Assembly: GCF_036226885.1 (NCBI RefSeq)
Contig: NZ_CP109027.1
Coordinates: 6,014,001-6,078,000, forward strand
Reading direction: 5' to 3'
DNA from: Streptomyces sp. NBC_00663
GTDB lineage: Bacteria > Actinomycetota > Actinomycetes > Streptomycetales > Streptomycetaceae
Length of the DNA: 64,000 bases
Under the pieces are notes generated by a model that searched no databases, had not been told where the DNA came from, and saw nothing but the letters and a program-made list of their open reading frames with translations. A program made the position numbers and the translations under genes. Positions 33,970 through 42,119 of the stretch are shown here, in pieces (the stretch's first letter is position 1; each line of letters opens with the position of its first letter).

Positions 33970-34590
33970 ATGTCTGACATGGGGGTGTTCCGGGATGCGG
34001 TCACTGCGTGGGTGGGGGGCCGCGGCGGCGGTGGTCCTGTGGCTGAGCTTGCTGAGCTGTTGCCCGTCCGGGTGGTCGTGCTGCTTGAGGGGCTGAGCGA
34101 TGTCGCGGCCGTCAATGCGTTGGCGGAGCGGCGCGGCCGGGATCTGGAGGGTGAGGGGGTCTGTGTGATGTCCATGGGCGGGGCCATGAATGTCGGGCGC
34201 TTCGCTCGGCTTCTCGGGCCGTCCGGGCTGGGGGTTCGGCTTGTGGGGCTGTGTGATGAGCGGGAGCGGCCGTATTACGTTCGCGGCTTTGCGCAGGTCG
34301 GTGCGGCCGAGCGGGGCATCTTTGTCTGTGCGGCGGATCTTGAGGATGAGCTCATCCGGGCGCTCGGCGTGACGCGGGTGGGGGAGCTTGTGCGGGGCGA
34401 GGGGGAGTTGCGGGCATTGGAGATTTTTCTGCGGCAGCCGGCGCAGCAGGGGCGGGCTCCGGAGCAGCAGTTCCGGCGGTTTCTCGGGACGAAGAAGGGG
34501 CGCAAGATCCGGTACGGGCGGGTGCTCGTCGAGGCGCTCGACGATGATCGGGTTCCGGCTCCGCTCGACGGGCTGCTCGCCAGTCTCTGA
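33970..34590 (+). CDS. TOPRIM-only OLD-family-like protein
   Basis: 206 aa. VRVVVLLEGLSDVAAVNALAER near residue 35 is the first TOPRIM strand with its Glu and Asp; GVCVMSMGGAMNVGRFARLLG and LVGLCDERER follow, the last carrying an acidic pair of the OLD/TOPRIM type, and VCAADLEDELIRALG closes the domain. The ABC ATPase half of full OLD nucleases is missing, so the protein is a stand-alone TOPRIM. ATG 33970 is preferred over a longer frame with Gly-rich noise. Catalysis of DNA nicking or nucleotidyl transfer is possible but unproven. It lies 0.9 kb outside the island's last gene. Confidence 0.75.
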   Translation: MSDMGVFRDAVTAWVGGRGGGGPVAELAELLPVRVVVLLEGLSDVAAVNALAERRGRDLEGEGVCVMSMGGAMNVGRFARLLGPSGLGVRLVGLCDERERPYYVRGFAQVGAAERGIFVCAADLEDELIRALGVTRVGELVRGEGELRALEIFLRQPAQQGRAPEQQFRRFLGTKKGRKIRYGRVLVEALDDDRVPAPLDGLLASL

Positions 34591-34635
34591 GGGAGGATGA
34601 CGGCCTGCCATGACCCACCAAGGCCTTCACCGTCG

Positions 34636-34680
34636 CCGAGGGTGACGGCCCCTGTCACGACCAAAGGCCGTCACCCTCGG
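34636..34680. terminator. 15-bp perfect hairpin, bidirectional terminator
   Basis: CCGAGGGTGACGGCC (34636-34650) is exactly complementary to GGCCGTCACCCTCGG (34666-34680) with a 15-nt loop. It sits between the convergent TOPRIM and SEC-C genes and is the strongest intrinsic hairpin near the island. Confidence 0.8.
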
Positions 34681-34711
34681 CTGTATCCGGCTGCGCCGGG
34701 TCAGGCGTCCG

Positions 34712-35731
34712 CTACGCCGCCCCCGCCCCGTGGCAGGCGCCGTAGATCCGCTCCGACCCGCACCAGCACTCCGCCCCCCGCTGCGGTGGCCAAGCCACTG
34801 CCCGGCCCCGCGCCGCCAGTGTCGTCGCGTACTGGGGGAGCAGGGACCCGTCTGCCGGTGACGCTCCCTCCGACGCCGCGAACGCCTCGTACGACGGGAC
34901 CGTGCCCGTGACGATGCCCAGGTTCGGGGTGCCGGAGGCGGCCAGTTCGCGCAGCGAGGCCTCTATCGTCGCGAGGTGTTCGTCGTGGGACGGGTACTCC
35001 TCCGACAGGGTCGGGTACGCGGTCAGCAGCTCCGTCAGTTCTGCCGTCGGCCAGTGCAGGACCGCCACCGGGAAGGGGCGGGACAGGGCCTCGCGGTAGG
35101 TGCCGAGTTCCGCGCGCAGGCGGGAGATCTCCGCCGCCAGTTCCGCCGGGTTGTCCGAGCCGAGGGACCAGACGCGCTTGGGGTCGTGGAGTTCGTCCAG
35201 GGGGACGGGGGACGTGTGGAGGGTGTCCGCCAGGACGTCCCAGTCGTCGTGGGGCGCGCCCAGCATCCTGCGGACCCGGTGGCGGCCGAAGAGCAAGGGG
35301 TGCGTGGAGTACGGGGGCTCCGGTACGTCTGTCAGGAGGAGGCTCGCTCCCTCCGTGAACGTCTCCTGGGCCTGCTCCAGCTCGTCGTGGGCTTCCAGGG
35401 ACTCCGCGACGATCACCCAAGGGGCCGGGTCGCGCGGGGCTTCCGCGCGGACGCCGTCGATGATCGCCCTCGCCTCCGCCTCGTGGCCGTACTCCCAGAG
35501 GTTCGACGCCTTGAGGGCGCGTACCAGATGCGGGTTCTCCAGCTCGGCGGACGACGACAGCAGACTGTCGTAGAGCGTGGTTGCCGCGGGGCGGTCGCCG
35601 GACAGTTCGAGGTGGGCGGCGGCCTGCAGGAGCAGGGGCTCGGCGTCCTCGGGATACAGGCCGGCGGTTCGCTCCAGGCGTGCCGCTTCGGCGGTGTGGT
35701 CGACGTTCTCGGCAGGCGTGTCGGGGCGCAT
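34712..35731 (-). CDS. TPR-like protein with C-terminal SEC-C metal-binding motif
   Basis: 339 aa. The first 150 residues are helical repeats of TPR character (AARLERTAGLYPEDAEPLLLQAAAHLELSGDRP...). The C-terminus ends CWCGSERIYGACHGAGAA, i.e. the C-x-C-x8-C-H zinc site of the SEC-C domain known from SecA. Stand-alone SEC-C proteins are of unknown role, perhaps binding ribosome or chaperone partners. ATG 35731 is chosen because the upstream frame is the antisense of the next gene. Probably monocistronic. Confidence 0.85.
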   Translation of the reverse strand: MRPDTPAENVDHTAEAARLERTAGLYPEDAEPLLLQAAAHLELSGDRPAATTLYDSLLSSSAELENPHLVRALKASNLWEYGHEAEARAIIDGVRAEAPRDPAPWVIVAESLEAHDELEQAQETFTEGASLLLTDVPEPPYSTHPLLFGRHRVRRMLGAPHDDWDVLADTLHTSPVPLDELHDPKRVWSLGSDNPAELAAEISRLRAELGTYREALSRPFPVAVLHWPTAELTELLTAYPTLSEEYPSHDEHLATIEASLRELAASGTPNLGIVTGTVPSYEAFAASEGASPADGSLLPQYATTLAARGRAVAWPPQRGAECWCGSERIYGACHGAGAA

Positions 35732-35823
35732 GAGGGACACCGTACTGCCGAGCGGTGAATGTGGAGAGATACGTGCAGGCCAGGGCCCATCCGGGAACCC
35801 TGGCCCACCCGGGACGGCCGCGG

Positions 35824-37296
35824 TTACAGCGTCACGCCGTCGATCTGGATCGTCTGCACCGCCTTCGCGGCGAAGGGGACGGCCACCGTCTTTCCGCTCA
35901 GGTACGTGTTGGAGTACGACGCGTACTTGTCGCCGCCCGTCGTCACCGTGTTCCAGCGGGGGACGAGGCCGTTGGTGCCGCCCGTCACCGTGGTGAAGTT
36001 GGAGAGGTTGAAGGTCAGGGTCTGGGCCGAGGTTGAGGTGTTGAGGGCCACGATCACCAGGCGCTTCGCCGTCGCGTCGTAGGCCGCCGTCGCGTAGCTC
36101 ACCCCCGTGTCGAGGATCTTCATCCCCGGGCGGATGTGACGGCTGAAGTGGGCAAGGACGTAGTACTTCGTCTCGATCGCGCCGGCCTGGAGGGTGCTCG
36201 CGTCGTACTTGATCACACCCCAGCCCGCCGACGGGTCCATGACCTGCCAGTAGACCCACGCCGTCGGGTGCAGCCAGCGGAAGTCGTAGAGGAGGTTGAA
36301 GGCCATGGTGTAGCCGGTGCCGTCGCTGTCGCCGGTCTCCGAGTTCCACAGCTTTTTGCCGGCCGTCGTGACGACGTCGGTGTAGAGCAGGTCGCGGCGG
36401 CCGCTCGAGCCCTGGTAGCCGTGGACGTTGACCCGGTCGACGTACCCCTTGGTCGTGGAGCTGAAGGAGTTCCAGGTGGTGCGGGCCAGGTCGTAGCTCG
36501 TCTCGTCCGAGGACGAGATCTTCACGCCGGTCAGCCCGCGGCTGTTCAACTCGCTGCGCATGTACGGCAGTACGGCTGACTGGACCGTCGCGTCCATGTG
36601 GCAGCCCTCCTGCGTGCCGGTCGCCGTCCACCAGGACGACGAGGGCTCGTTGAAGGGGTCCACGGTCGCGAAGTTCACGCCCCAGTTGTTCTTGGCGTAC
36701 AGGGCGACGGCGGCCAGGTGGGAGGCGTGCTGGCGGTAGTTCCAGGACTGGAGGTTGTTGCCGCCGTTCGAGGCGCCCGAGGGGTTGTGGTTCAGACACA
36801 TCCACCACATCGGGGAGTTGGCGAAGAGCTCCGTGGTCGCGCCGCGGGCCACCGCCTTCGTCAGCATCGCGCGCTGGGTCGCGTCCGCGGTCCAGTCCCA
36901 GGCGGAGGACGTGGGGTCCTCGTTGTTCCAGTCCTGCCAGTAGCCCTCGATCTGCTTGAACGCGGGGATGTTGGCGGACGCCGTCATCGACGTTCCGCCC
37001 ACCGTGTTCCAGCTGCACGCGCCCAGGTTGTAGCGGGCGATGTTCAGGCCGAGACCGGGGAGTGAGGTGCCGTTGTAGGTCGTCGACTTGGTGGTGAAGA
37101 ACAGGTCGGCGAAGTCGTCCCTCGCGCCGAACACGTTCGCCCACCAGGCCAGTGAGGTGCCCCAGCCCTCCCAAGTGCCGTAGGAGGTGCCGGGGTTGAC
37201 GGCGATCGTGGCGTCCGCCCGTGCGGTGCCGGTCGCCAGGGCGCTGCCGAGGAGGGTGCCTCCTGCGGCTGTCAGCAGCGTTCTGCGTCGGATCAT
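35824..37296 (-). CDS. Secreted GH30-type endo-beta-1,6-galactanase-like enzyme
   Basis: 490 aa with a Tat-type signal (MIRRRTLLTAAGG...ATGTARAD). The mature enzyme begins with the family start GTSYGTWEGWGTSLAWWANVFG. Catalytic residues are readable: acid/base Glu in VDPFNEPSSSWW and nucleophile Glu in KLWNSETGDSDG. A C-terminal beta domain (KRLVIVALNTSTSAQTLTFNL) completes the GH30 fold. The best match I recall is the Streptomyces endo-beta-1,6-galactanase acting on arabinogalactan side chains; a related beta-1,6 specificity is possible. A LacI-type operator-like site lies about 145 bp upstream. Confidence 0.85.
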   Translation of the reverse strand: MIRRRTLLTAAGGTLLGSALATGTARADATIAVNPGTSYGTWEGWGTSLAWWANVFGARDDFADLFFTTKSTTYNGTSLPGLGLNIARYNLGACSWNTVGGTSMTASANIPAFKQIEGYWQDWNNEDPTSSAWDWTADATQRAMLTKAVARGATTELFANSPMWWMCLNHNPSGASNGGNNLQSWNYRQHASHLAAVALYAKNNWGVNFATVDPFNEPSSSWWTATGTQEGCHMDATVQSAVLPYMRSELNSRGLTGVKISSSDETSYDLARTTWNSFSSTTKGYVDRVNVHGYQGSSGRRDLLYTDVVTTAGKKLWNSETGDSDGTGYTMAFNLLYDFRWLHPTAWVYWQVMDPSAGWGVIKYDASTLQAGAIETKYYVLAHFSRHIRPGMKILDTGVSYATAAYDATAKRLVIVALNTSTSAQTLTFNLSNFTTVTGGTNGLVPRWNTVTTGGDKYASYSNTYLSGKTVAVPFAAKAVQTIQIDGVTL

Positions 37297-37438
37297 GGCT
37301 GTCCTTCTCCGCCTCTCCGTGGGGCCGGCTCCTGCCCCTGAGCAGGGGTCGGCCTGAAGACGTAGTGGCTCGCTCGTCTCGCCCCCCGCGCGCCATCACG
37401 AAGCATCGGGGGTGACGCGCGGGGTTGTCGAGAGGTGG

Positions 37439-37450
37439 GACAGCGCTTTC
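37439..37450. promoter_or_regulatory. LacI-family operator-like site upstream of the GH30 gene
   Basis: GACAGCGCTTTC differs by one base from the perfect palindrome GAAAGCGCTTTC, a shape common to LacI-type sugar regulators. It is followed by a T-rich tract unusual for this genome. Position fits control of the secreted glycosidase; no regulator gene is adjacent. Confidence 0.4.
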
Positions 37451-37527
37451 TTTCTATCGGGCTTTCTATTTTTCCAATGGTTATGAGAAGGGGTAGAGGT
37501 ACTCGGCCCCGCCCCTGGCCTCCGGCC

Positions 37528-37962
37528 TCAGTACCCGTACCGGTACTCCGGCAGCAGCGTCGCGATCCGTATCAGCACCGCCGTCAGCGCGCCCGCCCAC
37601 AGCAGCACGCCCAGCCACAGTCCGAACATCGCCGTCTTGTAGCGTTCCGGCGTGTCCAGGGCCACCGTGTCGGGGGCGCCGGGGTTGTGGATGACGGCGA
37701 CGACGTTGCCCTCGGCGAAGCGGCGGGAGCCGGCCGACACGGCGTGCTCGCGCTCCTCGCCCTTCTCGTCGGTCCAGCGGACGATCGGGTGCCGGTACGG
37801 GTCTGTCCCCGACCGCGTGGTCAGGTGCCCCTTCACCACTGCCTCGGTACGGCGGCCCATGCGGCGCAGCACGATCTCGGTGATCGCGATTTCGGCCTGG
37901 TACACCATGAGGGCGAGCCCGCCGAGGAACGGGATCGCGGCCAGGAACCAGAGTTTGCTCAT
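37528..37962 (-). CDS. DUF3592-like membrane protein
   Basis: 144 aa. An N-terminal helix (LWFLAAIPFLGGLALMVYQAEIAI), a soluble beta domain with RTEAVVKGHL and HPIVRWTDEKGEER, the motif VVAVIHNPGAPDTVALD typical of DUF3592, and a C-terminal helix (AMFGLWLGVLLWAGALTAVLI). Function unknown. ATG 37962 is used; the frame opens with a TTG six bases earlier. Divergent from the sortase gene. Confidence 0.8.
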   Translation of the reverse strand: MSKLWFLAAIPFLGGLALMVYQAEIAITEIVLRRMGRRTEAVVKGHLTTRSGTDPYRHPIVRWTDEKGEEREHAVSAGSRRFAEGNVVAVIHNPGAPDTVALDTPERYKTAMFGLWLGVLLWAGALTAVLIRIATLLPEYRYGY

Positions 37963-38055
37963 GGCCAAGGAGCTTATGGGGCTGGTGACTTGTGCAAGCA
38001 GGGCTTATCGTGCGGGCCCGGTGCAGGTCAGGTGGGCGATCAGTCAGGTGGACGT

Positions 38056-38817
38056 ATGCGGGTTCCCCTCGTACGGCACGACACCCGGCGTCGGCGTGCG
38101 CGGCGGCGGAGGGTGGTGTGGGTGGGGGGTGAACTCCTCGTCACCGTAGGGGTCGTGCTGCTGCTCCTCGTCGTCCATCAGCTGTGGTGGACCAACCGGG
38201 AGGCCCGGCGCGGTGCCGAGCGGAAGGTGGAGGCGCTGGAGCGGGAGTGGGCGGCCGAGCCGTCAACCGACCTTCCCAGCACTGCGCCGGAGCCCGAGAC
38301 CTCGGATGAGCCGACGGCCCGCACCACCCGCCGACAGCCCACCACCCGCTCCACCCAACCCAGTTGGTCCCAGGCCTACGCCATCCTCACCATCCCCCGT
38401 CTCCACCTCCGTGTCCCCGTCGCCGAGGGCGTCGGTAAGCAGGAGGTGCTCAACAAGGGGTACGTCGGCCACTATCCCGGCACCCAACAGCCGGGCCAGG
38501 CCGGGAACTTCGCGCTCGCGGGGCACCGGAACACGCACGGGGAGCCGTTCCGGTACGTCAACCGGCTGGCCAAGGGGGACACCGTCCAGGTGGAGACCAG
38601 GTCGGCGCTCTACACGTACACCGTCGACAAGACCCTCGCCCAGACCTCCGCCCGCGACTCGGGCGTGCTGAACCGCGTCCCGCGCTCCACCGTCCGTCCC
38701 GCCTACGGCTATTCGACGCCCGGCTACTACCTCACCCTCACCACCTGCACCCCGGAGTACACGTCCCGGTACCGCCTGGTGGTGTGGGCCGAGCTGACCT
38801 CGACGCACCCCCGCTGA
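38056..38817 (+). CDS. Class E sortase
   Basis: 253 aa. A basic N-terminus and one membrane helix (VVWVGGELLVTVGVVLLLLVVHQLWW) place it as a type II membrane protein; a Thr/Pro/Arg linker follows. The catalytic domain has FALAGHRNTHGEPF (His), LTLTTCTPEYTSRYR (nucleophile Cys in TLTTC, and Arg). Class E sortases cleave LAxTG signals in actinomycetes; LAATG (496-1953) and LARTG (46595-47473) proteins in this window are candidate substrates. ATG 38056 has a GGTGG ribosome site; the long upstream frame is not coding. Confidence 0.9.
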   Translation: MRVPLVRHDTRRRRARRRRVVWVGGELLVTVGVVLLLLVVHQLWWTNREARRGAERKVEALEREWAAEPSTDLPSTAPEPETSDEPTARTTRRQPTTRSTQPSWSQAYAILTIPRLHLRVPVAEGVGKQEVLNKGYVGHYPGTQQPGQAGNFALAGHRNTHGEPFRYVNRLAKGDTVQVETRSALYTYTVDKTLAQTSARDSGVLNRVPRSTVRPAYGYSTPGYYLTLTTCTPEYTSRYRLVVWAELTSTHPR

Positions 38818-38830
38818 CCAGGCCCCGCGC

Positions 38831-40258
38831 CTACGCCCGCTGCTCCCGCAGCACCCCCAGCAGCACCGCCGCCACCACCGCCAGCCCCGCCGACACCGCC
38901 ATCGCGATGTCCGCGCCGTGCGCCAGGCCGCCGCCCGTCGACGTGGACACCGCGATCGTCAGCGCGACCCCGGCACACGACCCGACGTACCGGAACGTCT
39001 GCTGGGCGCCCGATCCCATCGCGGCCCGCGCCGCCGGTACCGATTCGACGGCCACCAGAGGCAGCGCCGCGTTCAGGAGGCCGCTGCCGACGCCGCCGAG
39101 GAGCAGGCCGGGCAGGAGGCGGGTCCAGGAGTGCGCGGACAGGGCGCCGAGCATGGTCAGCGCGCCGGCCGCGTGCAGGGCGAAGCCGAGGGCGAGTTGG
39201 AGGCGGGGCGGGACGCGGCCGGCGAGGCGGCGGGCCTGGAGGGCCACCGCGAAGGAGAGGCCGGACCAGAGCAGGAACAGCCAGGCCGTGTCCATCGCGG
39301 ACAGGCCGAGGGTCTGCTGGAGCAGCGCCGGCAGGAAGCTGAAGAGGCCGATCACGGCCAGGCCGGTGAACAGGCCGGCCGTGGAGGAGGCGAGGAAGGC
39401 GGGGCGGCGCAGCAGGCCGAGGTCGATCATCGGGGTCGCCGTACGGCGTTCCACCAGGGCGAAGACGGCCACCAGTACGACCGCCGCGAGGAGCAGCAGG
39501 CCCACCGGGGCCCGTAGCCAGCCGTCCCGGCCCAGGGTCAGGGCCGCGATCAGGGCGATCAGGGCCAGCCCGAAGGCCAGGGCGCCGAGCACGTCAGGAC
39601 GGCCGGGGCGCGGGGCCCGCGACTCGGTGAGCGTACGGCTGCCCAGGGCCGCCAGGAGCACGGTCGCGGCGCCCAACACCCCGTATGCCACCCGCCAGTC
39701 GGGCAGCGCACCCGCGACCAGCGGGCCGAGGGCTATGCCGCCGCTGACGAAGGCGCCCCAGACGCCGGTCGCGCGCAGCCGGCCGTGCGGGGTGGGGAAG
39801 GCCTGCACGAGCAGGCCCAGGCTGCTGGCGAGCAGACCCGCGCTGGCCGCGCCCTGGGCGATCCGGGCCAGCGTGAACTGCCAGGTCGTGGACGCGAACG
39901 CGCCGAGGATCGTGGTGAGGCCCAGGGCGAGGGTGCCGGCGGTGAAGATCCGGCGGCGGCCGTGGTCGTCGGCGAGGCTGCCGGCCACCAGGAGGAGGGC
40001 GGCGAGACCGAGCGGGGTGCCGTTGATGAGCCAGGCCTGTGCGGAGAGCGGGGTGTGCAGGGCGGCGGCGGTCTCGGGGAGCGTGACCATCGGCGCGGTG
40101 TACGTCATCAGCGCCACGGCGGTGGCGGCGCTGGTCAGGGCGAGGGTGCGGCCGGGGTGGGGGACTGTCACCGGGCCTGCGGAAGCGGTCTTCGCGGGGG
40201 ACGTCGCGGGGGATGTCGCGGGGGAACCGGTTACGGTTCGTTCATTGAACCTAGCCAT
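38831..40258 (-). CDS. MFS drug/multidrug efflux transporter, DHA2-like
   Basis: 475 aa with about 12-14 hydrophobic segments. Motif A-like GSLADDHGRRRIFTAG between helices 2 and 3 and the motif C-like GIALGPLVAGAL in helix 5 indicate a drug/H+ antiporter. The gene is divergent from an HxlR regulator and shares twin operators with it, so induction by a compound sensed by that regulator is likely. ATG 40258 gives MARFNERTVTG; the frame continues upstream through the regulator's antisense and is not used. Confidence 0.88.
   Translation of the reverse strand: MARFNERTVTGSPATSPATSPAKTASAGPVTVPHPGRTLALTSAATAVALMTYTAPMVTLPETAAALHTPLSAQAWLINGTPLGLAALLLVAGSLADDHGRRRIFTAGTLALGLTTILGAFASTTWQFTLARIAQGAASAGLLASSLGLLVQAFPTPHGRLRATGVWGAFVSGGIALGPLVAGALPDWRVAYGVLGAATVLLAALGSRTLTESRAPRPGRPDVLGALAFGLALIALIAALTLGRDGWLRAPVGLLLLAAVVLVAVFALVERRTATPMIDLGLLRRPAFLASSTAGLFTGLAVIGLFSFLPALLQQTLGLSAMDTAWLFLLWSGLSFAVALQARRLAGRVPPRLQLALGFALHAAGALTMLGALSAHSWTRLLPGLLLGGVGSGLLNAALPLVAVESVPAARAAMGSGAQQTFRYVGSCAGVALTIAVSTSTGGGLAHGADIAMAVSAGLAVVAAVLLGVLREQRA
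40235..40251. promoter_or_regulatory. HxlR operator candidate, copy 1
   Basis: GGTTC-N7-GAACC, a 17-bp inverted repeat overlapping the first codons of the MFS gene. An identical design occurs 45 bp away at 40280-40296. Confidence 0.55.
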
Positions 40259-40279
40259 GTCCCGTACCCTAGCAGGGTC

Positions 40280-40296
40280 GGTTCGGTCACTGAACC
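40280..40296. promoter_or_regulatory. HxlR operator candidate, copy 2
   Basis: GGTTC-N7-GAACC again, centred 45 bp from copy 1 and 32 bp before the HxlR start codon. Two same-type palindromes in a divergent promoter point to dimers of the adjacent HxlR protein repressing both genes. Confidence 0.55.
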
Positions 40297-40327
40297 AACC
40301 GCTCGCAAAGTGGCTAAGGTGGACGGC

Positions 40328-40855
40328 ATGGCACTGGGCAAGGACTACGCGACGCAGGAATGCTCGATCGCCCGCGCGCTGGAGATCGTCGGCGAGCGCT
40401 GGACGCTGCTCGTCGTCCGCGACGCGCTCTACGGCGTACGGCGCTACAACGACTTCCTCGTCCACCTCGGCATCCCACGCGCCGTCCTGGCCGCCCGCCT
40501 CCACACGCTCACCGAGGAGGGCATCCTGGAGAAGCGCCGCTACCAGGAGTCGCCGCCACGAGACGAGTACGTCATCACCGACCGCGGCATCGGACTGTGG
40601 CCCACCCTCCGCTCGCTGGGCCGCTGGGGCCGCGAGCACCACGGCGACGTCCAGTTGCGCTGGTTCCGGCACGTGGACTGCGGCACCGAACTCGGGCCGT
40701 ACGGCGAATGCGCCGCCTGCGGAACCGTCGTACCGGTCGAAGACGTTCTGATGGAGCCGGGACCCGGACTCGATCGGGACCCGGCGGATCCGGTCAGCCG
40801 CGCGCTGCTGAAGCCGAAGAGGCTCCTGCAACCGCTGGAGACCGGTCAGGTATAA
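40328..40855 (+). CDS. HxlR-family winged-helix regulator
   Basis: 175 aa. The HxlR signature is clear: CSIARALEIVGERWTLLVVRDALYG, then RYNDFLVHLGIPRAVLAARLHTL and GILEKRRYQE. The C-terminal 60 residues contain HVDCGTELGPYGECAACG, three cysteines and a His that could bind metal or sense redox stress. It probably represses the divergent MFS gene through the GGTTC-N7-GAACC pair. The start is ATG 40328 (GTG 40319 possible). Confidence 0.92.
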   Translation: MALGKDYATQECSIARALEIVGERWTLLVVRDALYGVRRYNDFLVHLGIPRAVLAARLHTLTEEGILEKRRYQESPPRDEYVITDRGIGLWPTLRSLGRWGREHHGDVQLRWFRHVDCGTELGPYGECAACGTVVPVEDVLMEPGPGLDRDPADPVSRALLKPKRLLQPLETGQV

Positions 40856-40896
40856 CCGAGGCAGTACATACACGCAGGCATTGGAGGGGGGCAGGG

Positions 40897-41205
40897 GTGA
40901 ACCGCAGTCCGCGACCCGCGCCCGCCGTCGCGCTCCTCCTCCTGCTCCTCCAGCTCGCCGTCCTCGACGCGGGCAGCCTCTCCGCCACCGTCGCGCTCGC
41001 CGCGACCGCCGCGGCCGGCTCCGCCTTCGCCCTCTGCTCGCTCGCCGCCGCCCGCTGCGCTCCCGCCGTGCCGCCCACCCGGGTGCGTACGGCGATCAGG
41101 GACCGCGCCCGCCGTACGGCGTTCCTGCCCCAACGCGACCCCGACGCCAGGGGCCGCACCAGGCCCCGAGCCCCCGGACACGCCCTCCCGGCGACCACCG
41201 CGTAG
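40897..41205 (+). CDS. DUF6412-like small membrane protein upstream of yidC-like gene
   Basis: 102 aa, start GTG 40897 after GGAGGGG. Two hydrophobic stretches (APAVALLLLLLQLAVLDAG and ATVALAATAAAGSAFALCSLAAA) precede a basic, Pro-rich cytoplasmic tail. I recall small proteins of this kind, named DUF6412, encoded next to accessory YidC genes in Streptomyces. It may be a membrane-insertion accessory; no direct evidence. Confidence 0.65.
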   Translation: MNRSPRPAPAVALLLLLLQLAVLDAGSLSATVALAATAAAGSAFALCSLAAARCAPAVPPTRVRTAIRDRARRTAFLPQRDPDARGRTRPRAPGHALPATTA

Positions 41206-41303
41206 GGCCCCGCACACCTGCCTGCCCTCGCGCGGGTCGTCATGCCGTTTCCGATCACTCCCGGAACGTTCCGGCATCGACGAGACCCCCGGAGGGCTCA
41301 CCC

Positions 41304-41990
41304 ATGTCCGTCTTCGCCACCCTGGTCGAGCAGCTCGCCGACCTCCTCCACCCGCTGCTCGGCGCATCCGCCGCGGCCGGCGCGATCGTCCTGTTCACCG
41401 CACTCGTACGACTCCTCGTCCACCCCCTGTCCCGGGCGGCGGCCCGCGGCCAGAAGGCCCGTACCGCACTCCAGCCGAAGCTCGCCGAGCTGCGGAAGAA
41501 GCACGCCAAGAACCCCGAGAAGCTCCAGAAGGCGGTGCTGGAGCTGCACGCCGAGGAAAAGGTCTCACCGCTGTCCGGCTGTCTGCCGAGCCTGCTCCAG
41601 ATGCCGGCCTTCTTCCTCCTGTACCACCTGTTCTCCAACACCACGAACCCGCTGCTGACCCATGAACTGTTCGCCGCTCCCCTCGGGGGCCGCTGGGCCG
41701 ACGCGCTCGGTGACGGCGGGATGTTCGGGGGAGCGGGGCTGGTGTACGCCGCCCTCTTCGCGCTCGTCGCGGTCGTCGCTGCGTTCAACTACCGGCGCAC
41801 CAAGCGCACCATGCCGGTCCCGGTCACTGACGGGGAGACCGTGCCCGGCATGGGGGCGATGACCAAGGTCATGCCGTTCATGTCCTTCTTCACGCTGTTC
41901 ACCGTGGCGGTGGTGCCGCTGGCGGCGGCGCTGTACGTCGTGACCAGCACGACCTGGAGCGCGGTGGAGCGGGCCTTCCTGTACCGCTGA
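41304..41990 (+). CDS. YidC/Oxa1-family membrane insertase (accessory, short)
   Basis: 228 aa, shorter than the housekeeping YidC of actinobacteria (over 350 aa), so an additional Oxa1-type paralogue. First helix GAIVLFTALVRLLVHPLSRAAARGQ includes the positive groove arginine region; a charged coiled hairpin (LRKKHAKNPEKLQKAVLELHAEEKVSP) follows, then LSGCLPSLLQMPAFFLLYHLF and three further helices. It inserts or folds small membrane proteins. GGAGGG lies 8 bp before ATG 41304. Confidence 0.88.
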   Translation: MSVFATLVEQLADLLHPLLGASAAAGAIVLFTALVRLLVHPLSRAAARGQKARTALQPKLAELRKKHAKNPEKLQKAVLELHAEEKVSPLSGCLPSLLQMPAFFLLYHLFSNTTNPLLTHELFAAPLGGRWADALGDGGMFGGAGLVYAALFALVAVVAAFNYRRTKRTMPVPVTDGETVPGMGAMTKVMPFMSFFTLFTVAVVPLAAALYVVTSTTWSAVERAFLYR

Positions 41991-42006
41991 GCTCCTCGGG
42001 GCCCCG

Positions 42007-42040
42007 GTCCAGTCCGTGAACCGGGTATTGCGGACTGGAC
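42007..42040. terminator. 10-bp hairpin after the YidC gene
   Basis: GTCCAGTCCG (42007-42016) and CGGACTGGAC (42031-42040) pair perfectly with a 14-nt loop, 17 bp after the YidC stop codon. Confidence 0.65.
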
Positions 42041-42119
42041 GCCGACCTTGGAGGATCGACCAGTCCTCCGATGGCTGCACCCGTCGGAGGGCGCCCCGCG
42101 ATCGAGGGAGATTGTGATC

